Below are positions 1-6,649 of a stretch of DNA of 8,236 bases, piece after piece. The stretch lies in the NCBI GenBank assembly GCA_001872995.1, contig MNXO01000130.1, positions 1 through 8,236 of the forward strand, in the 5' to 3' direction. The translations under genes and the position numbers were made by a program. Origin of the DNA: Bacteroidetes bacterium CG2_30_32_10 (GTDB lineage: Bacteria; Bacteroidota; Bacteroidia; Bacteroidales; CG2-30-32-10). The stretch's first letter is position 1. Every line of letters begins with the position of its first letter. The notes below the pieces were generated by a model that had not been told where the DNA came from, made no database searches, and was given only the letters and a program-made list of their open reading frames with translations.

Positions 1-30
1 AAGTACAATTAGTTTGTTGCGTATTTTCAT
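1..30 (-). CDS. Possible start of a divergent gene, cut by the left edge
   Basis: On the minus strand an ATG at 30-28 opens a frame that stays open to the left edge and reads MKIRNKLIVL. A basic start followed by hydrophobic residues is what the beginning of a signal peptide or membrane protein looks like. About 85 bases upstream on the same strand, TACCTTTG (122-115) fits the Bacteroidota -7 pattern TAnnTTTG, but I see no TTG at the right distance behind it. Ten codons in AT-rich DNA can stay open by chance, so this is only a candidate. Confidence 0.2.
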   Translation of the reverse strand, partial: MKIRNKLIVL

Positions 31-204
31 GTACTAATTTTTATTGTTAAAATTTAGAAATTACTTTGAAAATATTTTATATTTAAGACATTTCATTCAC
101 ATTGCTATATAATTCAAAGGTAAAAATTATTATGATTAAAAAGAAAAGAATTAAATGGTTAATTATTTTTATTTATCTATTTGTTAATATTTTTCTTAAT
201 TTTT

Positions 205-236
205 TTTGCATATCTCAAAATTATTCTTTAAGTTTG
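205..236 (+). promoter_or_regulatory. Bacteroidota-type promoter upstream of the bactofilin gene
   Basis: TTTG at 205-208, a 20-base spacer and TAAGTTTG at 229-236 match the Bacteroidota primary sigma-factor consensus (TTTG/TTG, 17-23 bases, TAnnTTTG) at every defined position. The transcript would begin near 240, leaving a leader of about 40 bases before the ATG at 280. It would drive bactofilin, the AtpZ-like gene and the four-helix gene. The match is visible in the sequence; activity is inferred. Confidence 0.6.
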
Positions 237-279
237 TGAATAAATGATAAAAAAAATAACAATAAAAATTTTAAATATT

Positions 280-708
280 ATGGCTAAATACAACGAACAA
301 GAACAAATCCCCTCATCAGTAAATTTAATTGCTGCAGGAACCGTTATTAAAGGCGAAATAGAAACCAATGGCGATATTAGAATAGATGGAACTATTGTAG
401 GCATTGTAAAATCTAAAGGAAAATTAGTAATAGGCAATACTGGCAATATTGAAGGAGAAATAAATTGTCAAAACGCTGATTTATCAGGAACAGTAAAAGG
501 TAAACTTACTGTAATAGAATTAACTACACTAAAATCAACTGCTAATTACACAGGCGATATTATTACCAATAAAATAGCAATAGAACCAGGTGCAAAATTT
601 TCTGGAACCTGTAATATGAATGCAGGTCAGAAAAAAACAGAAACCAATGATTTAAAATATGCTACAGAAAAACCAATTGCCGAAAAATTCAAAACCACCA
701 CTCCATAA
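280..708 (+). CDS. Bactofilin (polymer-forming cytoskeletal protein, DUF583 family)
   Basis: Predicted protein of 142 residues. Bactofilins self-assemble without nucleotide into filaments, often at the inner membrane, where they scaffold cell-wall or morphology factors. Residues 14-115 show the family's right-handed beta-helix rhythm: short repeats rich in Gly, Ile and Val, such as GEIETNGDIRIDGTIVG, TGNIEGEI and LSGTVKGKL. The N-terminus (AKYNEQEQ) and the Lys/Thr-rich C-terminus from about 116 look disordered, and there is no membrane segment. I chose ATG 280 over the in-frame ATG 244 because the family homology starts just after 280 and the predicted transcript start near 240 would leave 244 almost leaderless. 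The 3' end overlaps the next gene by about 50 bases, so the two are probably co-expressed. The family call is firm; a role connected with ATP synthase is not shown. Confidence 0.9.
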   Translation: MAKYNEQEQIPSSVNLIAAGTVIKGEIETNGDIRIDGTIVGIVKSKGKLVIGNTGNIEGEINCQNADLSGTVKGKLTVIELTTLKSTANYTGDIITNKIAIEPGAKFSGTCNMNAGQKKTETNDLKYATEKPIAEKFKTTTP

Positions 709-886
709 TTACGCAACATACTCAAGTTTGGCATTTCAAATGCTTGCTATTATGCTTATTGGCGTATTTGGTGGTTTGAAGTTGGATGATTGGATTGGAA
801 CTAGACCAATTTTTACAATAATCATAACACTTTTAGCTGTTATATTTTCTATTTATTATGCTATCAAAGACTTTATAAAAAAATGA
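659..886 (+). CDS. AtpZ/AtpI-family small membrane protein
   Basis: Predicted protein of 75 residues, with a polar N-terminus and two membrane helices at about 22-40 and 51-67. The stretch LIGVFGGLKLDDW (33-45), with its Gly-rich end of helix 1 followed by a Leu-Asp pair, is typical of the AtpZ/AtpI family (ATPase_gene1) found in front of many atp operons. Relatives have been linked to c-ring assembly or to Mg2+/Ca2+ transport supporting the synthase; which applies here cannot be read from the sequence. The start lies inside the 3' end of the bactofilin gene in another frame, and its stop overlaps the next start as ATGA, so translation of the three genes is probably coupled. A later start is unlikely, because no other ATG precedes the family-like segment that begins with NYATYSSLAFQM. 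Confidence 0.8.
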   Translation: MLQKNQLPKNSKPPLHNYATYSSLAFQMLAIMLIGVFGGLKLDDWIGTRPIFTIIITLLAVIFSIYYAIKDFIKK

Positions 887-1272
887 ATACAGATTTCTTT
901 AGATTTGTTAAAAATATATTAATATACACACTCTCGATAACCCTGATATATTCTATATCTTCGCATTTTTTAGATTCAGATTATATTAATAGCAACACAT
1001 TCTGGCTTATTTTTTTCTTTTTAGGAATAACAATTCTTGTTCATTATTACCTTATTAAAGCAGTACATAAAGATTTTAATAAATTCTTCAGGTATTTTAC
1101 ATTAACAACCATTGTTAAACTACTGATTTACTTATTAATTTTGATTGCATACATTCTACTTGGTATGCCTAATAGGATTTCTTTTATTGTAAATTTTTTG
1201 ATTCTCTATGTTTTCTTCACTATTTTCGAAATTATTTCAATTAGTAAATACAATAAAAAAATCTCAAAATAA
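883..1272 (+). CDS. Four-helix membrane protein, probable AtpI-like (i subunit) analogue
   Basis: Predicted protein of 129 residues with four hydrophobic segments at about 11-27, 39-58, 74-94 and 98-117, and a basic tail (KYNKKISK). The size, the four helices and a lysine (K79) inside helix 3, in TLTTIVKLLIYL, resemble AtpI/UncI proteins encoded before atpB, which help assemble the c-ring. Sequence identity to classical AtpI is not evident by eye, so the assignment rests mainly on topology and position. Its ATG overlaps the stop of the AtpZ-like gene by four bases. The 95 bases between it and atpB contain a separate promoter, so atpB need not depend on this transcript. Composition matches the neighbours. 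Confidence 0.75.
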   Translation: MNTDFFRFVKNILIYTLSITLIYSISSHFLDSDYINSNTFWLIFFFLGITILVHYYLIKAVHKDFNKFFRYFTLTTIVKLLIYLLILIAYILLGMPNRISFIVNFLILYVFFTIFEIISISKYNKKISK

Positions 1273-1282
1273 TTGCAAGAAA

Positions 1283-1314
1283 TTGAAATAAATTTGAATT
1301 GTTTTTTACATTTG
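1283..1314 (+). promoter_or_regulatory. Bacteroidota-type promoter for the atpB-G operon
   Basis: TTG at 1283-1285, 21 bases, then TACATTTG at 1307-1314, a perfect TAnnTTTG. The predicted start near 1318 leaves a leader of about 50 bases before atpB. No terminator is visible between 1273 and 1367, so read-through from the upstream three genes is also possible. Confidence 0.6.
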
Positions 1315-1367
1315 CATTGTTATTATTAGAAATTCAAAAATCATTTTAACCTAAATTCAAGTAATTA

Positions 1368-2519
1368 ATGCAACTTTTAACGAGAAAAACAATTTTTCTT
1401 TTTTTGTTTTCTTTTTTTACCATACTGAGTAGCATTGCTTATTGCAACACTTTAACGGAAAATAAAGATAGTTTAACAATAAATCACGGAGATTCTTTAA
1501 AATCAAATGTAAAAGAAGAATTCAATCCGGGAGTTATGATAATGGAGCATATTGGTGATAACCACGAATGGCATATTATAACGATAGGAGATACCCACGT
1601 TTCAATTCCACTTCCAGTTATATTATATGATAATGGAACAATAAATATTTTTAGTTCATCCAATTTTCATCATGGTTCTACATCATATAAGGGTTATAAG
1701 ATAGAAACTACTGGTGAAAACAATGGTAAGATTGTTAAAGTTAAGACTGACGGATATACAACTGACAATAATGCCTCCAAACCACTTGATTTTTCAATCA
1801 CTAAGAATGTATTATCTTTATTTATTAGCTTTTTTATTATCTGTTGGCTTTTTATTTCTATTGCAAATTCTTATAAAAAAAGAAAAGGACACGCCCCAAA
1901 AGGTATTCAATCTTTATTAGAGCCAATTATCTTATTTATTCGTGATGATATTGCTATTCCATCAATTGGTACAAAACGCTACGAACGATTTATGCCTTTT
2001 TTATTGACTTTATTTTTCTTTATATTTATTAATAACCTAATGGGGTTAATTCCTTTTTTTCCTGGTGGTGCCAATCTTACTGGTAATATTGCAGTAACGA
2101 TGGTGTTGGCTTTAATTACATTCTTTATTACCAATATTACTGCTAATAAATCATATTGGAAACACATTATTAACACACCAGGTGTTCCTTGGTGGCTTAA
2201 ATTCCCATTACCCTTAATGCCAATTGTTGAAATAATGAGTCTATTTACCAAACCTTTTGTATTGATGATACGTCTTTTTGCAAACATTACTGCAGGACAC
2301 ATTATCACATTGGGGTTTATTAGCTTGGTGTTTATTTTTGGTAATATGAACGTATATTTAGGATATGGAATATCCATTATATCAGTGCTTTTTTCTGTAT
2401 TTATGGGATTGCTTGAATTATTGGTTGCCTTTTTACAAGCTTATGTTTTTACGCTATTATCAGCACTATACTTCGGAATGGCAATTGTTGAAGAACATGA
2501 ACCAGCACATAAAAAATAA
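1368..2519 (+). CDS. atpB: F-type ATP synthase subunit a, with long secreted N-terminal extension
   Basis: Membrane stator subunit that carries protons to and from the c-ring. At 383 residues it exceeds the usual 240-290. Residues 1-26 look like a signal peptide (TRKTIFLFLFSFF, then AYC/N). Residues about 27-145 form an extracytoplasmic domain with seven histidines (40, 61, 66, 69, 77, 101, 102) and the segment FNPGVMIMEHIGDNHEWHI. The classical a subunit follows: helices near 148-168, 209-232, 237-258 and two long C-terminal helices. The essential arginine is R302 in MIRLFANITAGH (E. coli R210), and Q357 matches E. coli Q252. E. coli E219 and H245 correspond here to H311 and E350, the swapped pair known from mitochondrial a subunits. 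The extension is, to my knowledge, common in Bacteroidota; its function is unknown to me. First gene after the 1283-1314 promoter. Confidence 0.97.
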   Translation: MQLLTRKTIFLFLFSFFTILSSIAYCNTLTENKDSLTINHGDSLKSNVKEEFNPGVMIMEHIGDNHEWHIITIGDTHVSIPLPVILYDNGTINIFSSSNFHHGSTSYKGYKIETTGENNGKIVKVKTDGYTTDNNASKPLDFSITKNVLSLFISFFIICWLFISIANSYKKRKGHAPKGIQSLLEPIILFIRDDIAIPSIGTKRYERFMPFLLTLFFFIFINNLMGLIPFFPGGANLTGNIAVTMVLALITFFITNITANKSYWKHIINTPGVPWWLKFPLPLMPIVEIMSLFTKPFVLMIRLFANITAGHIITLGFISLVFIFGNMNVYLGYGISIISVLFSVFMGLLELLVAFLQAYVFTLLSALYFGMAIVEEHEPAHKK

Positions 2520-2548
2520 TTTTTTTTATTCACTTAATTTATACAACT

Positions 2549-2812
2549 ATGTCACTATTATCAATTTTATTAGAAGGAGCATCAAACTTAGATCCTATTG
2601 CAAAATTAGGAGCAGGTCTTGGAGCAGGTATTGCCGCTATTGGAGCAGGTATTGGTATCGGTCAAATTGGCAGAGGAGCATTAGAATCTATTGCACGTCA
2701 GCCCGAATCAGTAGGTGATATTCGTTCCAACATGATTGTTGCCGCAGCTTTAATTGAAGGTGTAGCTTTCTTCGCAATTGTTGTTTGTTTTTTGGTGATT
2801 TTTATCAAATAA
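2549..2812 (+). CDS. atpE: F-type ATP synthase subunit c (proteolipid)
   Basis: Predicted protein of 87 residues forming the hairpin of the rotating c-ring. Helix 1 (about 17-45) is rich in Gly and Ala (LGAGLGAGIAAIGAGIGIG). The cytoplasmic loop carries the diagnostic R50-Q51-P52. Helix 2 (about 60-86) has the ion-binding carboxylate E70 in AALIEGVAFF. The Na+-type signature is missing: the residue after the glutamate is Gly rather than Ser, and the position matching the Na+-ligand Gln of Ilyobacter is I37. Proton coupling is therefore expected. The start is 29 bases after atpB, with an A/T-rich leader and no Shine-Dalgarno. A terminator-like hairpin begins 12 bases after the stop. The c subunit is needed in many copies per complex, so that hairpin may matter for its dosage. 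Confidence 0.97.
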   Translation: MSLLSILLEGASNLDPIAKLGAGLGAGIAAIGAGIGIGQIGRGALESIARQPESVGDIRSNMIVAAALIEGVAFFAIVVCFLVIFIK

Positions 2813-2823
2813 CATTACAAAAT

Positions 2824-2862
2824 AAACTTATACTTCAACGGTTGGTTGAAGTATAAGTTTTT
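2824..2862 (+). terminator. Hairpin with short T run between atpE and atpF (partial terminator or attenuator)
   Basis: A perfect 16-bp inverted repeat (2824-2839 with 2845-2860) encloses a five-base loop, GGTTG, and runs into TTTTT at 2858-2862. This is the form of an intrinsic terminator with a short T tract. It sits inside the operon, and I see no consensus promoter between it and atpF (2902), so atpF-H-A-G presumably depend on read-through. It could also protect the 3' end of a processed atpB-atpE message. The structure is seen; its role is inferred. Confidence 0.65.
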
Positions 2863-2901
2863 AAATGAAACAATTTTAATAACATATAATTATTAATAAC
2901 A

Positions 2902-3396
2902 ATGGAATTAGTAACCCCTAACATCGGACTAGTCTTTTGGATGACGTTAGCATTTGGTATTTTACTCTTCATTCTTGGCAAATTTGCTTGGAAACCAATT
3001 ATGAAGATGATAAAAGAAAGAGAAAATACCATTGAAGAAGCATTGCAAACAGCTGAAAAAACAAAGTTAGAAATGGCAAATCTTCAATTGAGTAATGAAA
3101 AACTACTAAAAGAAGCCAAAGAAGAAAGAGAGGCATTACTTAGAGAAGCAAGAAAAATAAAAGATGGCATTGTTTTAGAAGCCAAACATAAGGCTACTGA
3201 TGAAGCTAATAAGATAATTGAATCTGCAAGACTGAGCATTCAAAACGATAAAATGGCTGCAATTACTGAATTGAAAAACCAAATTGCTTCCCTATCAATT
3301 GAAATTGCTGAAAAGATTCTTAATGCAGAACTTGCCGATAAAGACAAACAAAATTTGCTTATTAATAAGTTTTTAGACGAAGTGAAATTAAATTAA
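2902..3396 (+). CDS. atpF: F-type ATP synthase subunit b
   Basis: Predicted protein of 164 residues, the usual length. Subunit b is the peripheral stalk, joining subunit a in the membrane to delta and alpha on F1. One N-terminal membrane helix (about 8-27) is followed by the family hallmark KFAWKPI. The rest is a long, highly charged helix (about 35-150), rich in Glu, Lys and Ala, as expected for the b dimer; the Ala-rich stretch around TAEKTKLEMANL is typical. Only one b-type gene is present, so the stalk is presumably a homodimer rather than the b/b' pair of cyanobacteria. The gap of 89 bases after atpE holds the hairpin at 2824-2862; no Shine-Dalgarno is visible. Confidence 0.96.
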   Translation: MELVTPNIGLVFWMTLAFGILLFILGKFAWKPIMKMIKERENTIEEALQTAEKTKLEMANLQLSNEKLLKEAKEEREALLREARKIKDGIVLEAKHKATDEANKIIESARLSIQNDKMAAITELKNQIASLSIEIAEKILNAELADKDKQNLLINKFLDEVKLN

Positions 3397-3428
3397 ACAC
3401 TCTCAAACTGACGCAAACAAAATAAAAA

Positions 3429-3986
3429 ATGATAAATACTAGAATTGCTCAAAGATACGCAAAAGCATTGTTTGATTTAGCAATAGAACAAAACATTATT
3501 GAAAGAGTGTATGATGATATCGTTTTAATAAAAGGAGTTTGCGAAACCAATAAAGACTTTATTCTTTTATTATCAAGCCCAATTATCAAATCAGACAAGA
3601 AACAAGCAATTATTAAAGAAATTTTTGAAAAACATATCCATCACGTTACTTTAGCATTTCTATTAATTATCACCAAAAAAAGAAGAGAATATTACATCAG
3701 TCAGATTTCTAAAAAATTTATTGGTTTTTATAAAGACTTTAAAGGAATTGAAATTGTTACTGTTACATCCGCCAATCAACTAGATCAAACTACCATTCAA
3801 AAGGTATTGCAAAAGCTTAAAACATTTATTACTAAAGAAATTGAACTTGTTCAGGTTATAAACCCTAACATTATTGGCGGTTTTATAATACAATACGATG
3901 ATAAAAAATATGATGCCAGCATACTTAACAAGATTCACGCATTATCAAAGAATTTTTTAACAAACGAATATATTAAAGAATATTAA
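3429..3986 (+). CDS. atpH: F-type ATP synthase subunit delta (OSCP)
   Basis: Predicted protein of 185 residues, close to the usual 175-185. Delta sits on top of the alpha3-beta3 head and ties it to the b stalk. The N-terminal helical domain starts with the family motif RYAKALFDLA (9-18) and continues through a helix bundle to about residue 105. The C-terminal domain has the characteristic IIGGFIIQYDDKKYDASI. The AT-rich codon use and the A-rich leader (AAAATAAAAA before the ATG) match the neighbours. It starts 32 bases after atpF and ends 11 bases before atpA, consistent with one transcript. Confidence 0.96.
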   Translation: MINTRIAQRYAKALFDLAIEQNIIERVYDDIVLIKGVCETNKDFILLLSSPIIKSDKKQAIIKEIFEKHIHHVTLAFLLIITKKRREYYISQISKKFIGFYKDFKGIEIVTVTSANQLDQTTIQKVLQKLKTFITKEIELVQVINPNIIGGFIIQYDDKKYDASILNKIHALSKNFLTNEYIKEY

Positions 3987-3997
3987 AAAATAAACAA

Positions 3998-5587
3998 ATG
4001 GCTGAAATAAAACCCGCAGAAGTATCGGCAATATTAAGACAACAATTAGCTGGCGTTAAAATAGGCGCTGAATTAGAAGAAGTCGGTACTGTATTACAAG
4101 TAGGTGATGGCATTGCCCGCATTTATGGATTGTCTAAAGCACAATCCGGCGAATTGGTTGAGTTTGACAAAGGCGACTTAAAAGGAATTGTTCTTAACCT
4201 TGAAGAAGATAATGTTGGAATTGTTTTATTAGGCGATCCTAATCATATTAAAGAAGGTGATACTGTTAAACGCACTGATAAAATTGCTTCAATACTCGTT
4301 GGTGAAGGAATGCTTGGTCGTGTTATTAATACTTTAGGCGACCCTATTGATGGTAAAGGTCCTATAAAAGGCGAAACTTATGAAATGCCTTTAGAAAGGA
4401 AAGCACCTGGTGTAATATACCGTCAACCCGTTGATGAACCCCTACAAACTGGGATTAAAGCAATAGATGCAATGATTCCTATTGGAAGAGGACAAAGAGA
4501 ATTAATCATCGGAGACAGGCAAACAGGGAAATCTGCTATTGCTATAGACACTATTATTAATCAAAAAGAGTTTTTCGATAAAGGAGAACCTATTTTTTGC
4601 ATATATGTAGCCATTGGACAAAAAGGCTCTACAGTTGCAAATATTGTAAGAACATTAGAAGAACATGGTGCAATGGCTTATACAATTATTGTATCAGCAA
4701 CAGCATCAGACCCAGCAGCTATGCAGTTTTATGCACCATTTACTGGAGCAGCAATAGGAGAATTCTTTAGAGATACTGGAAGACCTGCTTTGGTTATTTA
4801 TGATGATTTATCAAAACAAGCTGTTTCTTACCGTGAAGTTTCCTTACTATTAAGAAGACCTCCTGGTAGAGAAGCATATCCTGGAGATGTTTTTTATTTG
4901 CACTCTAGATTATTAGAAAGAGCATCAAAAATAATCAAATCAGATGAGATAGCAAAGCAAATGAACGATTTACCTGAATCTATCAAGCATTTGGTAAAAG
5001 GAGGAGGTTCGTTAACTGCACTTCCTATCATTGAAACTCAAGCTGGCGATGTTTCTGCTTATATTCCAACCAATGTGATTTCTATTACTGATGGACAAAT
5101 ATTTCTTGAAACCCATTTATTTAACTCTGGAATAAGACCCGCCATTAATGTTGGAATTTCAGTTTCAAGGGTTGGTGGGAAAGCTCAAATTAAATCTATG
5201 AAGAAAGTGGCTGGAACACTGAAACTCGACCAAGCACAATTTAGAGAGTTAGAGGCATTCTCAAAATTTGGTTCTGATTTGGATGCAACCACTAAGGCTG
5301 TTTTAGAAAAAGGTATTCGTAATGTAGAAATACTTAAACAACCACAGTATTCTCCAGTGCCTGTTGAAAAACAAATTGCAATTTTATATTGTGGGACTAA
5401 AGGTTTATTGCAATCAATTCCTGTAAAAAAAATCAGAGAATTTGAAGAGCATTACTTACAAAATATTGAAGACAATCATAAGGATATACTGAAATCGCTT
5501 AATCAGGGAATACTTACAGATGAAATTGCAGCAATTCTTGAAAACACAGCCAAAGAAGTAATGACGAAGTATAAAGAAACAAAGTAA
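3998..5587 (+). CDS. atpA: F-type ATP synthase subunit alpha
   Basis: Predicted protein of 529 residues (usual 500-530). Alpha alternates with beta in the F1 head and contributes to the catalytic sites, although its own nucleotide sites are non-catalytic. The N-terminal beta-barrel (about 25-95) contains VGDGIARIYGL. The nucleotide-binding domain has the P-loop GDRQTGKS (172-179, E. coli K175 = K178 here), ALVIYDDLSKQAVSYRE, and RRPPGREAYPGDVFYLHSR. The signature PAINVGISVSRVGG carries the arginine finger R391 (E. coli R376), which reaches into the beta catalytic site. The helical C-terminal domain is complete. All key residues are present, so the protein should be functional, but its partner beta is not encoded in the window. 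Confidence 0.99.
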   Translation: MAEIKPAEVSAILRQQLAGVKIGAELEEVGTVLQVGDGIARIYGLSKAQSGELVEFDKGDLKGIVLNLEEDNVGIVLLGDPNHIKEGDTVKRTDKIASILVGEGMLGRVINTLGDPIDGKGPIKGETYEMPLERKAPGVIYRQPVDEPLQTGIKAIDAMIPIGRGQRELIIGDRQTGKSAIAIDTIINQKEFFDKGEPIFCIYVAIGQKGSTVANIVRTLEEHGAMAYTIIVSATASDPAAMQFYAPFTGAAIGEFFRDTGRPALVIYDDLSKQAVSYREVSLLLRRPPGREAYPGDVFYLHSRLLERASKIIKSDEIAKQMNDLPESIKHLVKGGGSLTALPIIETQAGDVSAYIPTNVISITDGQIFLETHLFNSGIRPAINVGISVSRVGGKAQIKSMKKVAGTLKLDQAQFRELEAFSKFGSDLDATTKAVLEKGIRNVEILKQPQYSPVPVEKQIAILYCGTKGLLQSIPVKKIREFEEHYLQNIEDNHKDILKSLNQGILTDEIAAILENTAKEVMTKYKETK

Positions 5588-5619
5588 GATGCGTATTTAC
5601 ATCTTTAAATAATGTATAG

Positions 5620-6507
5620 ATGCCAAATTTAAAGGAAGTTCGCGAGAGAATTGTATCTGTTAAATCAACACAACAGATTACCAGTGCCATGAAGATGGTT
5701 TCTGCTTCTAAACTAAGAAGAGCTCAGAATGCTATATTGAAACTTAGACCTTATGCAGCTAAATTAAAAGAAATTCTGATAAATGTATCTTCAAATCTTG
5801 ATAATATTGAAGAAAATACTTTTTCTATAGAGCGAAGCCCTGAAAAGGTTTTATTAATAGTGATTACATCAAACAGAGGATTGTGTGGTGGGTTTAATTC
5901 TAACATTATTAAAGCAACTAACCTGCTAATTAATAACCAATATGCTTCTCAGTTAAAAAAAGGAAATTTAAGTTTAATAACAATTGGTAAAAAAGCAAGC
6001 GAATATTACAAAAAAAGGAGTTACCAAGTGATAGAATCCCATAATGATTGGATTGATTCCCCTTCTTTTGATAAAATTGCTCCTGTTGTTGAAAAAATAA
6101 TGATAGAATATTCGAAAGGAGCTTACGATAGGATTGAAATCGTTTATAATCAGTTTAAGAATGCAGTTAATCAAGTGCTGGTGAACGAATTATTTTTACC
6201 GATTGTTTCAGTTGTTCCAAAAGACGCAACAAAAAAGAAATTAAAAACTGATTTCATTTATGAGCCTGACAAGCAAGAAATTATTAAAGAACTAATACCT
6301 AAGTCGCTGAAAATTCAATTTTATAAATCCATTTTAGATTCAATTGCATCAGAACAAGGAGCTAGAATGACCGCAATGCATCAGGCTACCGAAAATGCTT
6401 CCGAAATAATAAAAGGACTTAACTTAGCATATAATAAAGCCCGCCAGGCAGCTATTACTAAAGAAATATTAGAAATAGTGAGTGGGGCTGAAGCTCTTAA
6501 ACAATAA
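5620..6507 (+). CDS. atpG: F-type ATP synthase subunit gamma
   Basis: Predicted protein of 295 residues (usual 285-300), the central rotor shaft that turns with the c-ring inside the alpha/beta head. The N-terminal helix carries the classic block VKSTQQITSAMKMVSASKLR (14-32). The Rossmann-like middle domain has SNRGLCGGFN (84-93). The C-terminal helix carries the other conserved half of the coiled coil, EQGARMTAMHQATENA and a terminal IVSGAEAL. No large insertion such as the regulatory cysteine loop of chloroplast gamma is seen. It lies 32 bases after atpA and is the last atp gene here. The usual next genes, atpD and atpC, do not follow: ferritin comes next, after 142 bases. Confidence 0.97.
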   Translation: MPNLKEVRERIVSVKSTQQITSAMKMVSASKLRRAQNAILKLRPYAAKLKEILINVSSNLDNIEENTFSIERSPEKVLLIVITSNRGLCGGFNSNIIKATNLLINNQYASQLKKGNLSLITIGKKASEYYKKRSYQVIESHNDWIDSPSFDKIAPVVEKIMIEYSKGAYDRIEIVYNQFKNAVNQVLVNELFLPIVSVVPKDATKKKLKTDFIYEPDKQEIIKELIPKSLKIQFYKSILDSIASEQGARMTAMHQATENASEIIKGLNLAYNKARQAAITKEILEIVSGAEALKQ

Positions 6508-6592
6508 TGTTATTGGAAAATATATAGTGGTAGTTAAATTGATTGGTTATTTATAAAAAACTCAATATAAACGAAACTTTAAAAAAAAATTA

Positions 6593-6632
6593 TTTGTATA
6601 TTTGTTAAATAAATTTATACTTGATATACAAA
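6593..6632 (+). promoter_or_regulatory. Ferritin promoter: -7 box with an overlapping inverted repeat
   Basis: TATATTTG at 6597-6604 is a perfect match to the Bacteroidota -7 box TAnnTTTG. No TTG lies 17-23 bases upstream, so the -33 element is poor, which is common at regulated promoters. A 9-base inverted repeat, TTTGTATAT (6593-6601) and ATATACAAA (6624-6632), overlaps the box and straddles the predicted transcript start near 6608. It could be an operator or a 5' leader hairpin. It does not resemble the classical Fur box. Its A/T content makes chance possible. Confidence 0.4.
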
Positions 6633-6649
6633 CACTTAAAAAATAAATT

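Noticed and set aside
2..35. Inverted repeat AGTACA (2-7) / TGTACT (30-35)
   Set aside because: Six bases per arm in AT-rich DNA is close to chance, and the neighbouring gene is cut by the edge.
244..279. Earlier in-frame start of bactofilin (ATG 244)
   Set aside because: It would lie only a few bases after the predicted transcript start and adds a Lys/Ile-rich stretch unlike bactofilin N-termini; ATG 280 fits better.
228..446. 72-codon minus-strand frame opposite the bactofilin start
   Set aside because: It is rich in Ile/Pro/Ser as expected for the reverse of a beta-helix gene; the plus strand encodes a clear bactofilin.
1979..2377. 132-codon open frame on the minus strand inside atpB
   Set aside because: It is fully contained in atpB, which has all key a-subunit residues; the reverse frame has no recognisable domain and no promoter.
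2365..2718. 117-codon plus-strand frame across the atpB/atpE junction
   Set aside because: It is out of frame with two certain genes, and its translation (many Tyr, Arg, Ser) is a frame shadow of the Gly/Ala-rich c subunit.
2549..2812. Na+-coupled c-ring
   Set aside because: The Na+ ligand set is missing (I37 and G71 where Na+ types have Gln and Ser), so proton coupling is more likely.
5586..5605. Small hairpin AAGATG/CATCTT at the atpA stop
   Set aside because: The stem is only six base pairs with an eight-base loop and no T run; too weak to call a terminator.
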